Source of the DNA: Sclerurus mexicanus
Lineage: Eukaryota; Chordata; Aves; Passeriformes; Furnariidae
Assembly (NCBI GenBank): GCA_013396755.1
Contig: VWZF01006064.1
Coordinates: 269,021 to 333,020 of the forward strand
Direction of reading: 5' to 3'
Length of the DNA stretch: 64,000 nt
Part shown: piece by piece, positions 24,301-39,000 of the stretch
How the letters are laid out: every line of letters begins with the position of its first letter
Numbering within the stretch: position 1 is the stretch's first letter
Notes under the pieces: generated by a model
What the model saw: only the letters and a program-made list of their open reading frames with translations
What the model was told of the DNA's origin: nothing
Database searches by the model: none
Program-made: the position numbers and the translations under genes

Positions 24301-27300
24301 CCCTTCAGCTCAAAGGCAGGCTGGCACTCGAACTTGAGGCTGTCCCCGTGGCGGAAGGTGGAGCCCTCTCTGCGCCCATAGGCCGGGATCCCGGGATCGC
24401 CGCAGCTGCCCTGGTCGATCTCTGCAAGAAAGAACACGCAAGGTTGTGTGGGGGCACGGCTGGGGCACGGCTGGGAATCCTTCCGCTGGGCATCCACCCC
24501 CAGTGCTCCACAGGGATGGGGGATCCCTGAGCAGCTCCCTCCCAACAACCCCTCCCAGCCTCAGATCAACAGATTCAGGGAGAGGGAGGGGGGATTTAGA
24601 TTAAATATTGGGAAGAAATCCTTCCCTGGCACAGGTTGCCCAGAGAAGCTACGGCTGCCCCTCGAAGTCGTGTTGGAGCAACCCGGTCCAGTGGAAGGTG
24701 TCCCTGCCCATGGCAAGGGGGGTGGAATGACATGGACTTCAAGGTCCCTTCCAACCCAAACCAGTCCAGGATTCTGTGATAATCCCAAATGGAAAATGAT
24801 CCCAAGTAGTTCCTGCCCTGCAGCTGCTTCCAGGACACTGAAGCCAAAAGACCTGGACTTGCTGAACAGGATCAGCCCCCGGATTCCCCCGGCCCAGAGG
24901 ACAGGGGGGGGTTTGCTGGGCTGTCACCTCTCCTTCCCTCCCTGCCCCGTGTCCCTCCCTGCCCCTGACCCCTCCTTGCACAGGGCCAGATAATCCCTGG
25001 CTCCGTGGGCTTTGTGTCTCCCCAGACAGCACAGGCACAATTTTCTCTTATCTCCCGCTCCGTACAATTCCATTTCCAAAGGGCCCCCTGCTCTGGATCA
25101 CTATTAGCTCCAACACTTCATTCCTTCCCAGCCTCCTTAGTGTTCCCACATTATTTATCTGCTTCACACTCATCTCTTCCCCGTCCTCCAGTTTTTATCC
25201 CCATCATCTCTGATCAGTCTCGCTGTCTTTCCTCCCCGTTTTCAATTTCTTGCACCAAATTGGAAATTTCTTTTATGACATTTTCTTTGCAGGGGGAAAT
25301 CGTGGGATCCGAGATTTGCATGACTCCATCTAATATTCCAATTTGGTCTGAATAACAACAAGCACCTCATTACTATTCTGACTCCAGGCAACTCGGATCC
25401 AGGTGTATTTTGAGCAGAAGTCACAAGGCACGTCACTTCTGCTACTGCTCTTTGCATCTTGAACTAAAAAGTCACTGCCAGGTAATGAAGCATCCCCAAA
25501 ATAATTTAACATAAATTAATATTAAAGTTCTCGTGAAATGGGTTTCTCTGTGAAAGCACTTTGGCAGGATTTACGTCTCTTCCTGCAGACTTTGAAAACC
25601 CAAGTGTTTAAGATTTGCACTTGCATAGAAGGGATGAAAAATAAACCAGTTGGGATGCTAAAGCAGCATCGAACTGCACATTCCTCTCCAAAAAATGGTA
25701 CCTCTCATGAAACGAAAATTCAACTTTAAAACTCAGGAAATAGTAACAAGATCAAATGGGAACAAGCAGGTTTTAAACATTTATCATTGTGTCTGACAGA
25801 GACACAGCAAACTGGTAACGCTGCGAGTCAACTGCCTTGAAAACCTCGTTTCTGTCACTCCTTGCCTTCCCACACCTTGAAGTCTTGGAATTCAGAACCA
25901 GCAGGTCCCAGTGCTGGCACACTGTGCTGGCACAGCGTGCCCGGCTCCTGGCTGCCACCACGCCGGGTGCCTGGGAAGCAGCTCCTGGATGTCCCGCTCC
26001 CAGCCTGGCTGCTGGCTTTGGGCAGCACGACCCCGTCCCTTCGAGGCCAGGTTGGATGAGGTTTGGGCTCGTGGAAGGTGTCAGGGGTGGGACCGGATGA
26101 CATTTAAGGTCCCTCCCAAGCCAAACCAGCCTGTTGTTCTGTGACAGCAACACACCTCGCCCCAGCCATCGCTTGACCCACCAGACGAGGTGGGACCTCC
26201 CCTCGCAGCCCACCCTGCGCCAGGAGCTGCAGGGAGCAGAAGTGGCAGCACTTCCCAGGCTGCTCCTCCCCAGAACTCCTGAGACGGGAAAGCTTCCAGT
26301 CCTCCTGCACTCCAGAGGGGCTTTGCCACTGCCTTCAGATCCCACGAGCAGCCCAAAGCTCTTCGCCCTGCTCGGGCTGGTGGCTCTGGGGGCACAGCGG
26401 ACACAGCAGCTCCGGCCCCAGCAGAAGCCAAAGGGAGCTCCAGCTGTTCAGCACGTTCAGTGCTTTGGTAAAACAGGGACACGCTCAGGTGCTCGGGAAA
26501 AACTCAGCCCAGCAAAGTAAAATCAGAGCCTTCGGAGCCCCTGGGAGAGGGAATTGAGGTGACACGGCTGCTCTGGAGGCACCAATTCAGCGTTTGCCCC
26601 CTCGCCCTTTTCTGCCCCACTGCAGGAACCCAGCTCGGAGAGTGAAACCAGGGCTTAAGGATGCAGAGGGGGGAGGAATCGGAGCCCCCTGCACACACCA
26701 CCCCCTTGGCAGCGGCAGCAAACGCAGCTCGCACATCTGATTATCCTACAGGGGTCAGGAAATGGGATTTATTCAGCAGTTCCATTTCCTGACCCGAGAA
26801 AAATCCCCTGGTCCCTGCGTTTCTTTTCACAGGTGGTAAAACCCATGAAATATTTAGCAGGGCAGAAGTTCCAATAAAAAAAAAATTAAAAAAAAGGAGT
26901 GATTCAGAAATATCAAAACATGTTACTTCAATAAGATTGAAACATTTCTCCCGATGAATGTTTAAAGTGAAATCACTTCCACATTAGAATAATAAAAGTC
27001 AAAACTAAACAAGAACATCCAAATCAAGTGTTTTGACATTATTTAAACGAAACAAGTTGACATCAATCTTTCAAAACTTCTCCATCAAATATTATTCATA
27101 CGGATCAGATTTTGACAAAACAGCATTTTTTCCCAAGAGCAAATGTTTCACCAGGAGCTTTGCAGCAGCTGTTTATGCCCTTTGCCACGAGGGGAAGGAT
27201 TCGGGAGCGGTCTGGGGCCAGACCTGAGGAAATCACACAAATGGCACCCCCAGGCAGAAAAACCTCCAGAAAACCCTTCCCCTCACACAGGGATTTGGAC

Positions 27301-30300
27301 TCAGAGGAAAACTTGCTTTAAAGGGAATGGTGCCGGGTGAGAATCCGAATCAACGGGACTGGGGTGTTTCTGCTGCCTCGTTTTATTGATTCCAGTAATG
27401 AATATAAAAAAGGGACCATCCAGTTCCATCCAAAAGGACCACCCAATTCTGATCCCACTCCCCTGGGGAAGGCGACCCTGCCCACGGCAGGGGATTGGAA
27501 TGACATGAACTTTACTGTCCCTTCCAGCCCAAACCACTCTGGGATTCTATGAATGAGGAAAGCAAGCATCCAAAGAGGAAACACACAAGGAGGGGATAAA
27601 CTAATAATAAAAAAAAAGGCCTTTTCTGCATATTTTTGCCACATCTCCCACCCCCGGAGCACAGCACGTGCAGAAGCTGAAGCCAGTTGGCTCCCAAAGC
27701 CCCGTGGCATCACATCAAATCACTGCCACAAGGCTTAGACGAGGCTTAAACAGGAGTCGCCCGACCCTGGAGCAGCTCAGGGCAGCACATCATAAGCTCA
27801 AAGCCTGCACCTTGTTGGCTCAGCACTACTGCAGGATTTCAGCAGCCCAGGCTCGTGCTTTAGCACACGAGTCAATGCATCGACTGCAAAAGCAGGGCAG
27901 GGAAGACAGAAACCCTTGGGCTTCCTGACAGAGCCCCAGCAGCAACAACACAGGGGCTCGGGTGGGGCTGGACCGAGGGGAATAAACACCGAGCTGGGTT
28001 TACACGTCAAATAAACGGGGAAAGAGCCGCTCAAACCAGCAGCAGTTTGGATCGGCTCAGAAGTGAGAGAGGAGATCTCCAAAGTCCAGCCCTGCAGAGC
28101 TCCCAAGCCTCTCAGTGCCACGGGGCTGAACTGCAGCAGCCCAGAGCCAGACCCTTACTCAGCAATTCCACACAATAAATATTGTTTAATCATCCCCTGC
28201 CCGCAGCACGCTGCTGCCTCAGAGCACAGACCTTACTCAGCTCTACCTAAATTAACCCAGTTCCGGCAGAAGCCCAAATTAAATTAGGGTATGTATGTGT
28301 CTACAAACCTCGTTTCAATTTTAAGCTCTTGCTTCAGCTTAAAAATATAACCTATAAAATGTAACACTGCATTAAAATTCAGCTTTTTTTTTCTGTTTGT
28401 TTTTTTATAGTTCAAGTATTTTTGTTTCTTACCACTGAATTTTATATTATTAATTCACTTTTATACCATTGCTTGTAATAAACTTAAGTCCATCTGTAGA
28501 AGAGATACAAGGGGTTTTTTGGGAGACCAAGCACCTCCAGTCCACCCATGGGGAACATCACTGAAGAAGGACTGTGGATGAGAGCATGGGAGCTGAGTCC
28601 TCTTTAACCAACCCGAAATTTCTTAAGGCCTTTTGAAAACGTTACCTGAAGGAATTATTTCTTCCCAGCCTTTACGTGGGAATTCTACAAGAGGGGATCG
28701 GCTCCACAGGGAAGGCATTGTCCCAACGAGCCACCTGAGACTGAAGGAAAGAGGGGAGAAGACAAATCCCAGGACCCACCTGAGACTGAAGGAAAGGGGG
28801 GAGAAGACAAATCCCAGGACCCACCTGAGACTGAAGGAAAGGGGGGAGAAGACAAGCCCCAGGACCCACCTGAGACTGAAGGAAAGGGGGCAGATGCTCA
28901 GCCTGACACAGTTCCACTGAAAATCGATGCTGTCGCCCTGATCTAAACTCAGCCCATCTTTATGTGCAGATTTGGAAAACCCCAGCCCAGACCCCCTGTT
29001 TTCTCTGCACCCCTCCTGCTGCAAATGGACTTTCTCTTTACCTGCGAGTGAAGAAAAAGGACCTGCTTGGTTTCCCCCCTTCTCCAGAACCCACCATTAA
29101 CAATCTGACGCCACTTTTGCCTCCTCAGCACATCCTTCCCACAGGTCCTTGACGCTGTGCCTGGGGAAATCTCCTGGGTGTGAGTGTTCCAGCACAGCAA
29201 CAGGCTCTGTGGTTGCCTTTCCCTGGCACAGCACACTAAAACTTCATGGTTTAGGATGGATGGCTATTTAAACCCACTCTACAAGCAATACCCTGCCCTT
29301 CTATTAGGCAGATTTTGGGGCCCGACTTTATCCAGCTCCATCAGCTGCAATTTTCCACTGGCAATTAGGAGGAAGGGTGGCCATAAAACTGGCACTAAAA
29401 CTTGTTAGGAAGTTGCACATAACTTCATAATGTGTTTGGCAATTGGCAATTGCCTCTTAGTCAGATGCCTCTTGCTTTGTAAGTGGAAGCATTTGCACAA
29501 ACGAAGAGGGTTTTATGCTCTGGCTGATGGAGGGAGGGCAGTTTAACCTCCAGGGAGGGCAGCGTGCTTGTTCGTGGACAAATCCACTTGGCAAGGTCAG
29601 GAAAGCGTGGGGGAAACTGCAAAGATGCTGAAAAAAAAAGAGAAAAGATTTCACAGAACTGTGGAGGTCCCTATAAGGCCTGTGAGGAGCAGCTGAGGGA
29701 GCTGGGGGGGCTCAGCCTGGAGAAAAGGAGGCTCAGGAGGGACCTTCTGGCACTGCAACCCCCTGATGGATCCAGGGGAGGGCTGGGTTCTGCTCCAGGG
29801 AACAGGGACAGGAGGAGAGGGAATTGTGCCAGGGGAGGGGCAGGTTGGACATCAGGAGGAATTTCTGTATGGAAAGAGTTGTTAAACAGTGGAAGGGGCT
29901 GCCCAGGGTGGGTGGTGGAGTCCTCACTCCTGGAAGGGCCCAAGATGTGGCACTCAGTGCTCTGGGCTGGGGGACAAGGTGGGCATTGGGCACAGCTTGG
30001 ATTTGATGCTCTTGGGGGATCTTTTCCAACCTCAGTGATCCTGGGATTCTGTGCAAACAGGCAGTGGTTGTACAGGCAAAGCTGCTGAGCAGGAAATGGA
30101 GACGCACGTTTGACATTGGAAGCTCCACACAAGAGGATCCAGGACACGATAATGGGCTGGGCAGGTCACAGGGGGCAGGGGCAGCTCGGCCAGGCTGCAG
30201 ATCAGGTACCAATAACAGCAAAGCAAGCCAGAGGAGGCAAAACTCGAGCTCCTTTATAGACCCAGAGTTCACAGAGGATGAACAGCAGCACGAGGGAGTC

Positions 30301-33300
30301 CCCACATCGCGGGCTTTGCGACCTTAGCCAGAGGGTAAACCCAGATTTCTGGGGAGACTCAAAGGCTTTGTCACAGCGCCCGGAGGATGAGACTGACAAA
30401 GCGGGCAGGGGCTGGCAGCAGAAACCAGGCAGGACCCCCGAGCGGAGCTGCAGAGCTCCCACCGTGGGCAGGGGGTGCCTGGGGGGGCAGCAGCTCTGCC
30501 AGGCTGCCAAAACCCAGCTACACACAAACGTGGCAGGCTCAGACCCCAGAGCCACCAGGCTGGCGCTGCCGCGGCTGCCAAGACCGAAATGGCACCGTGA
30601 GGATGCTCCCTGGACAACCAGGATTTGCCTTTTCCCCCTCTCAGGTCTCTTCTTTTTGTCCCTGCAGGACTTTTCTGCTGACCCGGCCCTGCAATCCTGT
30701 AAATGCTCCAGCACCACCCGAATTCCCCCCAGCGCTGCCCAGCCTCCCTGGTGCCGCTCAGGTTGCTGGTAGCTCAGGACCCTAATTCTGCTCCCTCAGA
30801 CCCATCAGCAGCAGCACCAGGGGCAGGTCCTGCCCTGAACGCAGAGTGACACTTCCCTGAAACCCTTTTAAAAATGAATGAGTGCTAATGTGTATTTGGG
30901 GCCCTGGAAAGAGCCAGGTTGGAACGTTCCCGCTGAGCATTTTCCAGAGCTGACAGGGAGACTTTTCCATCCCACTTCCTCTACCTTTGCAAACACCTGT
31001 GACGACAGCAAACACAGAAGTTCTTGCCGGACTTCAGCACTCACATCCCTGATGGATTTCATGAGTTTCTTTGAAAACTCCCAATATTAACTTTCATTTC
31101 ATTTGGAAGACTCTAGACTAGTCAAAGTGGAAAGCAGTTGACACCACTGATCTCCTGGAACCATTGATTACTTCATCTCATTTCCTCCCACAGACACAAT
31201 CTGTCACCATCAGCTGGGACTCTCCAGCTCTTTTCCAACAAAGCAGACGAAGTGGCAACGAGACAGTACCCACCCAGTCAGCTCTGATGGCAAAGAACCC
31301 AGGGAAGCTGCTCTCAGTGGAGCAAAGCTTCAGTCTTCAGACAAAAAGTCTGCAGAGCATCGATACATAAATAGAGAAGCTTCCCTCTCCTTTTTCTCCC
31401 AATCCACTGCGCCTGATCCCCACTCATCTCCTCCCCGATCCCTTGAAAACAGGCAAATTCTGAGAGAGGTGCCTGGATTACCTTCGTAGGTTGCTTTGAA
31501 TCCCAGCAAGTTGCTGACACTGTCTGTCTGGAAGAGGAGCCACATCTGGTGGTGGGTGCTGACGATGAGGTCGGGGACGGTGGTGCCCGTCAGGCTGCAA
31601 AAGGCAACAAGGGCAAGTGAAGAGCCTGTGTGTCTCCCTAGACTTATTTTCCCAACAGAACGAAGCCCGTATCTTCCTCTGCAGGAGCAGAAAACGACGA
31701 GGGAAATGCCAAAGCAATGAGGAATCACCCCCCAAACGGGCTGTGTTTTCCAGCCTGAGGAGCCTCCCTGCATGTTCTGCATTCTGCCTACACTGGGAGT
31801 CTCCTGCCACAGCTGAGGGCCTGCAAATTATCACCCCCATCACCTCTAGAATAATTACAATTTGGTGCCATTATTACAACGTATTATCCAGCTTCAAAAG
31901 TCATCATTTTCTTTCTCACTGAAGCAAAACACAAGCAAACAACTAAGATTCCCAGACCCCAAACCGCTGAGTGAATGCTCTGAATTGCCTTTGCAGCATT
32001 TCCCAGAGTTAACAAAAATCCTTTTCCACGCACTCTCTGCTAAGTTTCCACCCCGATGGAGAAGTTTCTATGAGGATCTAGAAAATACAAAAAACCCCCT
32101 GGAAGACAAGGCAGGAGCCCTAAAAGTGCTGAGCACCCCGGGAGCCCTGGAGAAGCGCTGCTAATCCCGGCAGCACGGGGGGGTCGGGACGTCGCCTTCC
32201 CTCCGAGCGGATTTAGGGAGATGTCACCGCTATATCCCTGCTAATGAGCCCTGCGTGGCTCATTCAGCCTCTGGGATTAATCACCTCGCTGTGGTTCAAC
32301 AGAGCTTTAGAGCTTTATCCCCCACCCACACAGGCACCTTGCGTGGCTGTGTGGAGCTCCAGCTGCCTCCCTCCCTTCCCTGGGAGCGGGAGCCGTGTGT
32401 GGGAAGGATCATTATTCCAGCAGCAGCACTGTAATGTTGCCTGTCTTAGTGGCAGTGTTTAATGTTGTTATTGTACTATTTCTGCTAAGGTGTTATCCGG
32501 GATAGATTGATTAATTAAGCGCAGCTCCTGCAAGGGGAGAGGTGAGGGTTGGGTCGGTTTTCATTCGGTAGGGTTGGCTTCAATCTAAATTCACTCAGGT
32601 GTGCGGCTCTGGTTTGTGCCTGGCCCGTCCTCAGGTACAGCAGCACCTGAGAGGCTCCTTGATAAAACTGATCCCCAGGTTCTCCAGGCGGAGTTATTGG
32701 AAAGCAGGACTGCACAGGAGCATCCTCGGAGTAAATGACCCTGCCACCTCCAGGCCTTAGCAGAGCAATTCCCAGTTTCCCGGGCAAAGGGAAGTGTGGC
32801 TGATCTGCCAAGGGCTGTTTGTGCAGTTAAAGCCAGTGGCTCTCTGCCCTCCCTGGAACACTGGGGCCAGTTGTGGTGCTCCCAAAATAAGGACATGGAA
32901 CTGCTGGGATGTGAAGGGAGGGATGTGAAGTTGATAAGGAGCATGGAACACCTTCCCTGTGGAGAAAGGCTGGGAGAGCTGGGGGTGTTGACCCGGAGAA
33001 GAAAAGACTCCAGGGAGACCTGAGAGCCCCTTCCAGAGCCTAAAGGGGCTCCAGGAGAGCTGGAGGGGGACTTGGGACAAGGGATGGAGGGACAGGACAA
33101 GGGGGAATGGATTCACACTGGAAGAGGGGAGATCTGGGTGGGATATTGGGAAGGAATCCTTCCCTGGGAGGGTGGGCAGGCCCTGGCACAGGTTGCCCAG
33201 AGAAGCTGTGGCTGTCCCTGGTTCCCTGGAAGTGTCCAAAGACAGGTTGGGGCCACCTGGGCTGGTAGAAGGTGTCCCTGCCCATGGCAGGGGGTGGCAC

Positions 33301-36045
33301 TGGCTGAGCTTTAAGATCCCTTCCCACCCAAACCAGTCTGGGATTCTGTGACTGCTCCAAGGGGTTTGCTACTTACTCCACGTACATGACAGCGCCACCA
33401 GCTCCCTGCCCCGTGCCAGGCTCTCTCCAGCACAGGTACCTCAGGTAGACAGGACCAACCATCCCAGAGACCCTGCCGGTCCCACAGGCACCAGAACCCA
33501 GGGCAACACCTGCAACCAGCCCCTGCTCCAGCTCTGCCCGTGGCATCCCGAGTGTGTTTTTCCCTGAAATCACAATCGTCTCTCCCAAGCCTATCAAAGC
33601 TCTGCCCGCACCTTTGCTCCGTGATTGCTCTGACCTGCATCAGGAGTTTTATTGATCCCAGGCTGCTGGCAAATGGAGAAGGGATCTTGTTTGAATGGCT
33701 GCTTTGCATGCCCAGAGTTTGACGGAGAGTGCAGGAGTGTTATTGTTGATTCTCGGGTTATTTAAGCAGCAGAGAGGCACGAATGAGGAACACACCACGA
33801 GAAAAACCTCGAGGAAAAAGGTGCTTCAAAGCTTTTCGCATTCTCTGCTATTCCACTTTAACAAGCCGAGTGATTGATTTGGGTGCTTGTTACTCTGGGG
33901 AATAAAATCCTCTCTGCAAGTCAGAAAGCTCAGCCTAACAATCTGTTATGTTCCCTGAGATGCATTTTACAGGGATGAGAGGGAGACTGGAAACAAATGG
34001 TCCTTCGTGGCTCCGTTTGGGATGGCGGCTGCTGCTGTGCAAGCTGATTCAAGAGCGTTCCTTGATTTGAAAGGCAGCACGACTGAGCTCCTCTTCAACA
34101 GCCAAGAAGAAATGAAGAGTAGCAAGGAAATTGGAACTCCTGTCTTTGACAGGATTAGGTTTCTGCATTTTGATTCCTTAAAAAGCCTCTAGCTTGTATC
34201 CAGTGGATGCACCCGGATTCAGGTGACAGTGGGCAGCAAATGCTGGGAACAGTGGCCCACGAACCTTGAAACCCCACGAATTACAACTGAAATACTTCTG
34301 TGCTCTTCACACCTCTCAGATTTCATTACTTTTCAACTTATTCTGTATATAAATATGAATTTCCCTGCTAGGACCAGCACCAGCAATTGACTGCAAAGTT
34401 CTGCACTGGGAAAAGATTCCAGACCTTTCTCCGTCCCGAATATTCCACATTTGCATTAGCAGAGTGTTGAGTGGCTAATGCAGAGTGAAAAAAAAGCATG
34501 GAATGATTCAAATCAAATGCAGGAAAATCTTCCTGGGCTTTAGGCAAAGCAAAAGGGCTGGAAGGAGGGAGTCATTGCAGCAGGTCCCTGGCAGTGGTTT
34601 GTGACATGTTCTGGAACACTGTCATTGCAAACACTTCAGCAATAAGCAGCCTTCCCATTGCCATACATTGCAGGCTGGAGGTCCTGACCAAAGGATCGTG
34701 TGCTGAAGAGAAATGTGTAGGAAAAGGAACCTCGGGGTTCAGAGCTTTGGGCAAGATGAGGAAACGTGAAGAGAAGGGAAGATGGAGTGGGAGGCTGATT
34801 CGTGTGGGAAAACAAGAGAAGAGGAAGAACGAAAAACACACTGCAGCAATTGGCAGGAGCACGGCAGCTTTGCTGGAGCACTTCTGGAGAGGCCTGGGAG
34901 GAAAGGAGGACCATTCCTCTGTTCCCAGTGCTGAAGAAACATCACATTTGCAAACTGAGGGGGACCAAACCCCAGCCTAGAAGAGGCCTCGTTCACCCAA
35001 GTGCACCCTGGGGGTGAAGGGCTCGGGATGGCACCCAAAGATAAAGGATCTACACCTTGCACAGGTAGAAATGAGGGCACGGAAGGGCAGCCCAGGAGAG
35101 AGAGATGCCAACAGCTCTTGGCCCCGCCCGATCCGCAGTTCCCATGGTATTCCAGCCTTTATCCCATTCCCTCAGCACCCTGGACACCTCCAGCCTCTCT
35201 CTAAGGGCTCCACTAAGGCAGCACAAGAGAAATGAGGCCCAGAGGGAAGAACACACCAAAACAGCTCCCAAAATGCCAAGCAGCACAGAAGCCACGCTGA
35301 GGGACAGGGAGCCAAGCCAGCTCCTGCATCCCAACCCAGCAGCCCCACCACCAGGCACAGCGCAGGGCTGGCTTTCCCTCCCCCAGCCGCTCGGGAATCG
35401 CTACTTACACATAAAGCACAGTTTTCTGGTCTCCAACTTGGCCTCCATCCCCCACTGTCAGGGTGTCATATCCTCTTTCCAGTTCAAATTCTTCAAAGGT
35501 GAGTTTGATAACCTGGCAAAGATGCAGCACGTTAACAGGAACCACCTGCCAAGGGACCCCCTCCCTCCTCCTGCCCTCTTTGTTTCTCGGTTTGCCCACG
35601 GGAGCAGCGATTTCCAAGAGCTTTGATATCTCCAGGACATCACCAAAGGTGACCAGCCTTGCTTTTTACAGCCCTGCAGCGTTTCCCTCCAGACACGCTG
35701 AGCTCTCCCTGAAATTACCTCCCAGATTTCTCAGCCTTATCTATCGATTTCCCAGATGACTTTATTGATAAAAAGACGTGCGTTGGGACTTCAGCAGACT
35801 CTTTTTGGAGTTGGGTTTTTTTTGTCACCAGGTACCTCCACCCTTTCCTTGCCAGCCCTGGAATCCTGCTGGTGGATTTGAATGTGCAGACAGGCACGTG
35901 TTTGGGACACACGGTGCAAGCGGGGAGTCTTTTTGCTCTGTGTTGCTCACAAAGTTCTCCTGGTTCCTGCTCAGGCCAAGAGAGGATTTACATGGATTAC
36001 CACTGGGGTAGCTCGGGGAAATTGTCTCAGGCTGTGTGCAAACAC

Positions 36046-36078
<33 letters not shown>

Positions 36079-39000
36079 ATTTGCCCACACTCTTGTCCTG
36101 TGTCTTCTCTCCTGTTCCACCCAAACTTTCCCCCCCACTCCATCTCCGCAGCCTCCACGGACTGGAGCACAAGTCCCATGGACATCAAGAGGTTGGAAGC
36201 CTCTTATTTTCAAACACAAGATGATTTAGGGGGGACAAAGGTCCTTAATGCAGGCTGGGACAGGCTGAGCAAACAGAAAAGGAAGCGGAGTTCATTTACA
36301 GAAGGGCTTCCCAGCCCTTCCACCAGAGGAAATCAATGGAGCTTTGTTTCTTGGAGCTCTTTAAGTGACCTGATCCAGGAAGGCACAAAAACCTTTGGAT
36401 GTGCTTGTGACCACATTGAATTTCCTAACTTTCAACAGATTAAATCACCAATTTGGTTCCAGGCCACTTGTTGCCATTTTAGACAACAGAGAATTATCAG
36501 GGTGTTTTTCTAATGCGTGGAAAGGATGTATTTTAGCCATGACATTCTGAAAACAGGGTTTGTCCCTGAGCCCCAGCGTGGAGAAGCAGCAGCTTTTGTG
36601 ATCCCTCAGCCAACTCCGGAACCATTAATTGGAGTAGTAGTACCAAAATATTAACCTGTGCAGATCATTATTAAACCATGTAGTGATGGCATAATGTAAT
36701 TAATACAAAGAACACGGGGCTGTAGAGCTGCACACATCGTTAGTTCAATCACTCACTCAAGTGAGCTGCATTCTGAGCAGTCTGACCCTAATTAAAGAAC
36801 TAATTACATTCTAGCGCACTCAAGACTGTAACCTCGTGCCACAGGAACTGGATGCTGCATACAATATTTATTTATCCATTTCCCTTTTTTCTTTTTGGCT
36901 CTGAAAGCTGAAAATCATTTGATGATTCATTAACCAACAAGAGACCTACCAGCACACGCAAACACCGCGGTGACACAAAAGCTCCATTTTAAGCTGCTGA
37001 AGTGACAGGGAGCAATTAGCAAAGCCAAGAAAATAGGCTGGAATGTGACACTTGATTCCAAAGCTTTGTAGCACCAAGTGATCTCAAGTGCAGGCACATT
37101 CAGAGGGGGAAAACCCACAGTAATTCCCTCCATGAGAACCCCTCTTGCAGTTACATTCAAATGCTTCCCAGGCATGTTACTCATCTCCCCCCTTCTCCCC
37201 AGGCTCCAGCATTTCTCTGAATTTGGGATGAATCCTCCCCTGGAGGGACCCATCTCCCTCCATCACGAAAACCTTGGACAGAGCTCATGAGACTCCAGGT
37301 GAGAACAACCCCAGGAGAAACATCAACCAGTAACATCCATTATGGCAAAAAAAGCTCCCGGAATAGTTTTTATGCAAATTCCCCAATTATCATATTCATT
37401 CCTCAGTTCCCCGGTGATTTATTTTTCCACTGTGGTTGAAATTAATTCCCACGGCACCAAGAACCAGCACAAAAAAAAAAGTATAAAAATCTCTGTATAG
37501 CCTGAATATCCCCCAAATAGGTTTGATGTCACCCTCTGTAGAGGGAATAATTCCAAGTTGTCAGTGAGGAGCACTCTGCCCTCAGAGCTGTTGCTGGAGG
37601 ATTCTGAGCAAACTTTGAGGGGATTATGGGGCTCAGTGAATCTGGCTCCGAGTTCTTTTCCAAATATAGAACAGACATAGACTTGCAAATGAGGTCTCAA
37701 TTCAGCCCTGTGCTTTTCCCATCGCTCATATTAAAAGCGTCATGTAACAGGACCTGATCCAAAGACCACTGGAGTCAATAAAGAGATTACACTGACTTCA
37801 GCTCAGGCACATAATGCTTCTTATATTCCAAGTATTTCACAGGCATTTCAAGGAATTCATCCTCAGTCCTCCCCTGGGGAATGGGCAACGCTGGCATCAT
37901 CCCCCTGGCTCCAGGGCCATGGCCTTCCCAAAGGAGTTGGTGCAATCCCCTGAGCCCTCCCTGACTCACAGGGCTGGAGAGCTTTTCCCTACCTGTAAAT
38001 TCCACTGCCAGGAAGAACCATCCCAAACCCAGAAACTCTTTATAAACTGCTATTAGTAATTGTTTATCCTTTCAAAGGAAAAGGCAAAGGGAGTCTCTTC
38101 ACGCAGTTCATAAAAGCTGCTGATTTGCCCAATCTCTCCGTATTTCAGCGTTAAAATCTGTGATGTGCAGCTCCTGGAGCACAAACCACAGCTCTGCTGC
38201 TGTTAAATCTCTGCTCCGAGCTGGGGAGCACCAAAATGAATGGATTTTCCCAATTTCAATCCCCTTTCTAAAAGCTGAGCATCAGGACCTGCACATTCTG
38301 TTTCCTAACCAACACTTCCTTTTTCCTCAGGTTTCAAAGCTGAAGAAGAAGCCAAAGAGGGAAAGAGGAGCTTTCCCTCAGTAGAAGTTCCCACTGAAAA
38401 ATGAGACGCTTTGCCCAGGAAGCTCAGAGGAGAAGCTTATCCTAAACGATGCTGATGGAAAAGCTGGAAAACTTCGTGCACAAGAGCGGCAGATGAGCAA
38501 AAGAGCAGAGCTGACGATTAAACCTGATTATTCAACACGAAAGCAACACAAGGAAGGGTCAGTAAAATAGGGGGCAAGGCCCACGGGCTTATTTTGGTGC
38601 TGATTTCCACCTCCTCCGTCACAGCCTGCAACAGGAAACCCACTGGAAATGTGTCCTGCATCTCCACCCAGCTCCCCACGACTTCATTCCAACCCCAGGG
38701 GTCTGTTTTATACACACAAGAACGAGATGTTGCTGGCTTTTAAAGGCAAAGACTTGCAAAGCTAATATATAAAATATATCGCACGTTCCACTGCTGCTGG
38801 ATCCCACCACCTGCCCAGGGATGCTCCAGGCCATGGGATGAAGGCACAGCTGACCCTTGAGCAGCCAGAGCTCCTCCACTGCACGTCCCCCTGATGAAGG
38901 AGAACCCCCTGGGGCTGATTGACCAGTAAATCACTCCTAACAAACCAGCATGGAAAAAGATCCTGATTCCACTCTCTGCTTTCCCAAAATCCGGGTCATT

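Larger units (their letters stand above)
24422..31481 (-). other. CSMD2: CSMD2 intron, CUB3 to Sushi3
   Basis: This 7.1-kb intron contains four plus-strand CR1 fragments, the 45-bp minisatellite (28731-28896), an A-rich run (26874-26898) and an AT-rich block (28280-28500). No other gene is seen. Confidence 0.9.

Noticed and set aside
28633..28920. 95-codon repeat protein candidate
   Set aside because: Explained by a 45-bp minisatellite inside an intron; no promoter or splice context. Kept only as a finding.
35872..36513. Poly-His frame on plus and poly-Asp or poly-Met frames on minus
   Set aside because: They come from the (ATC)11 microsatellite read in different frames.
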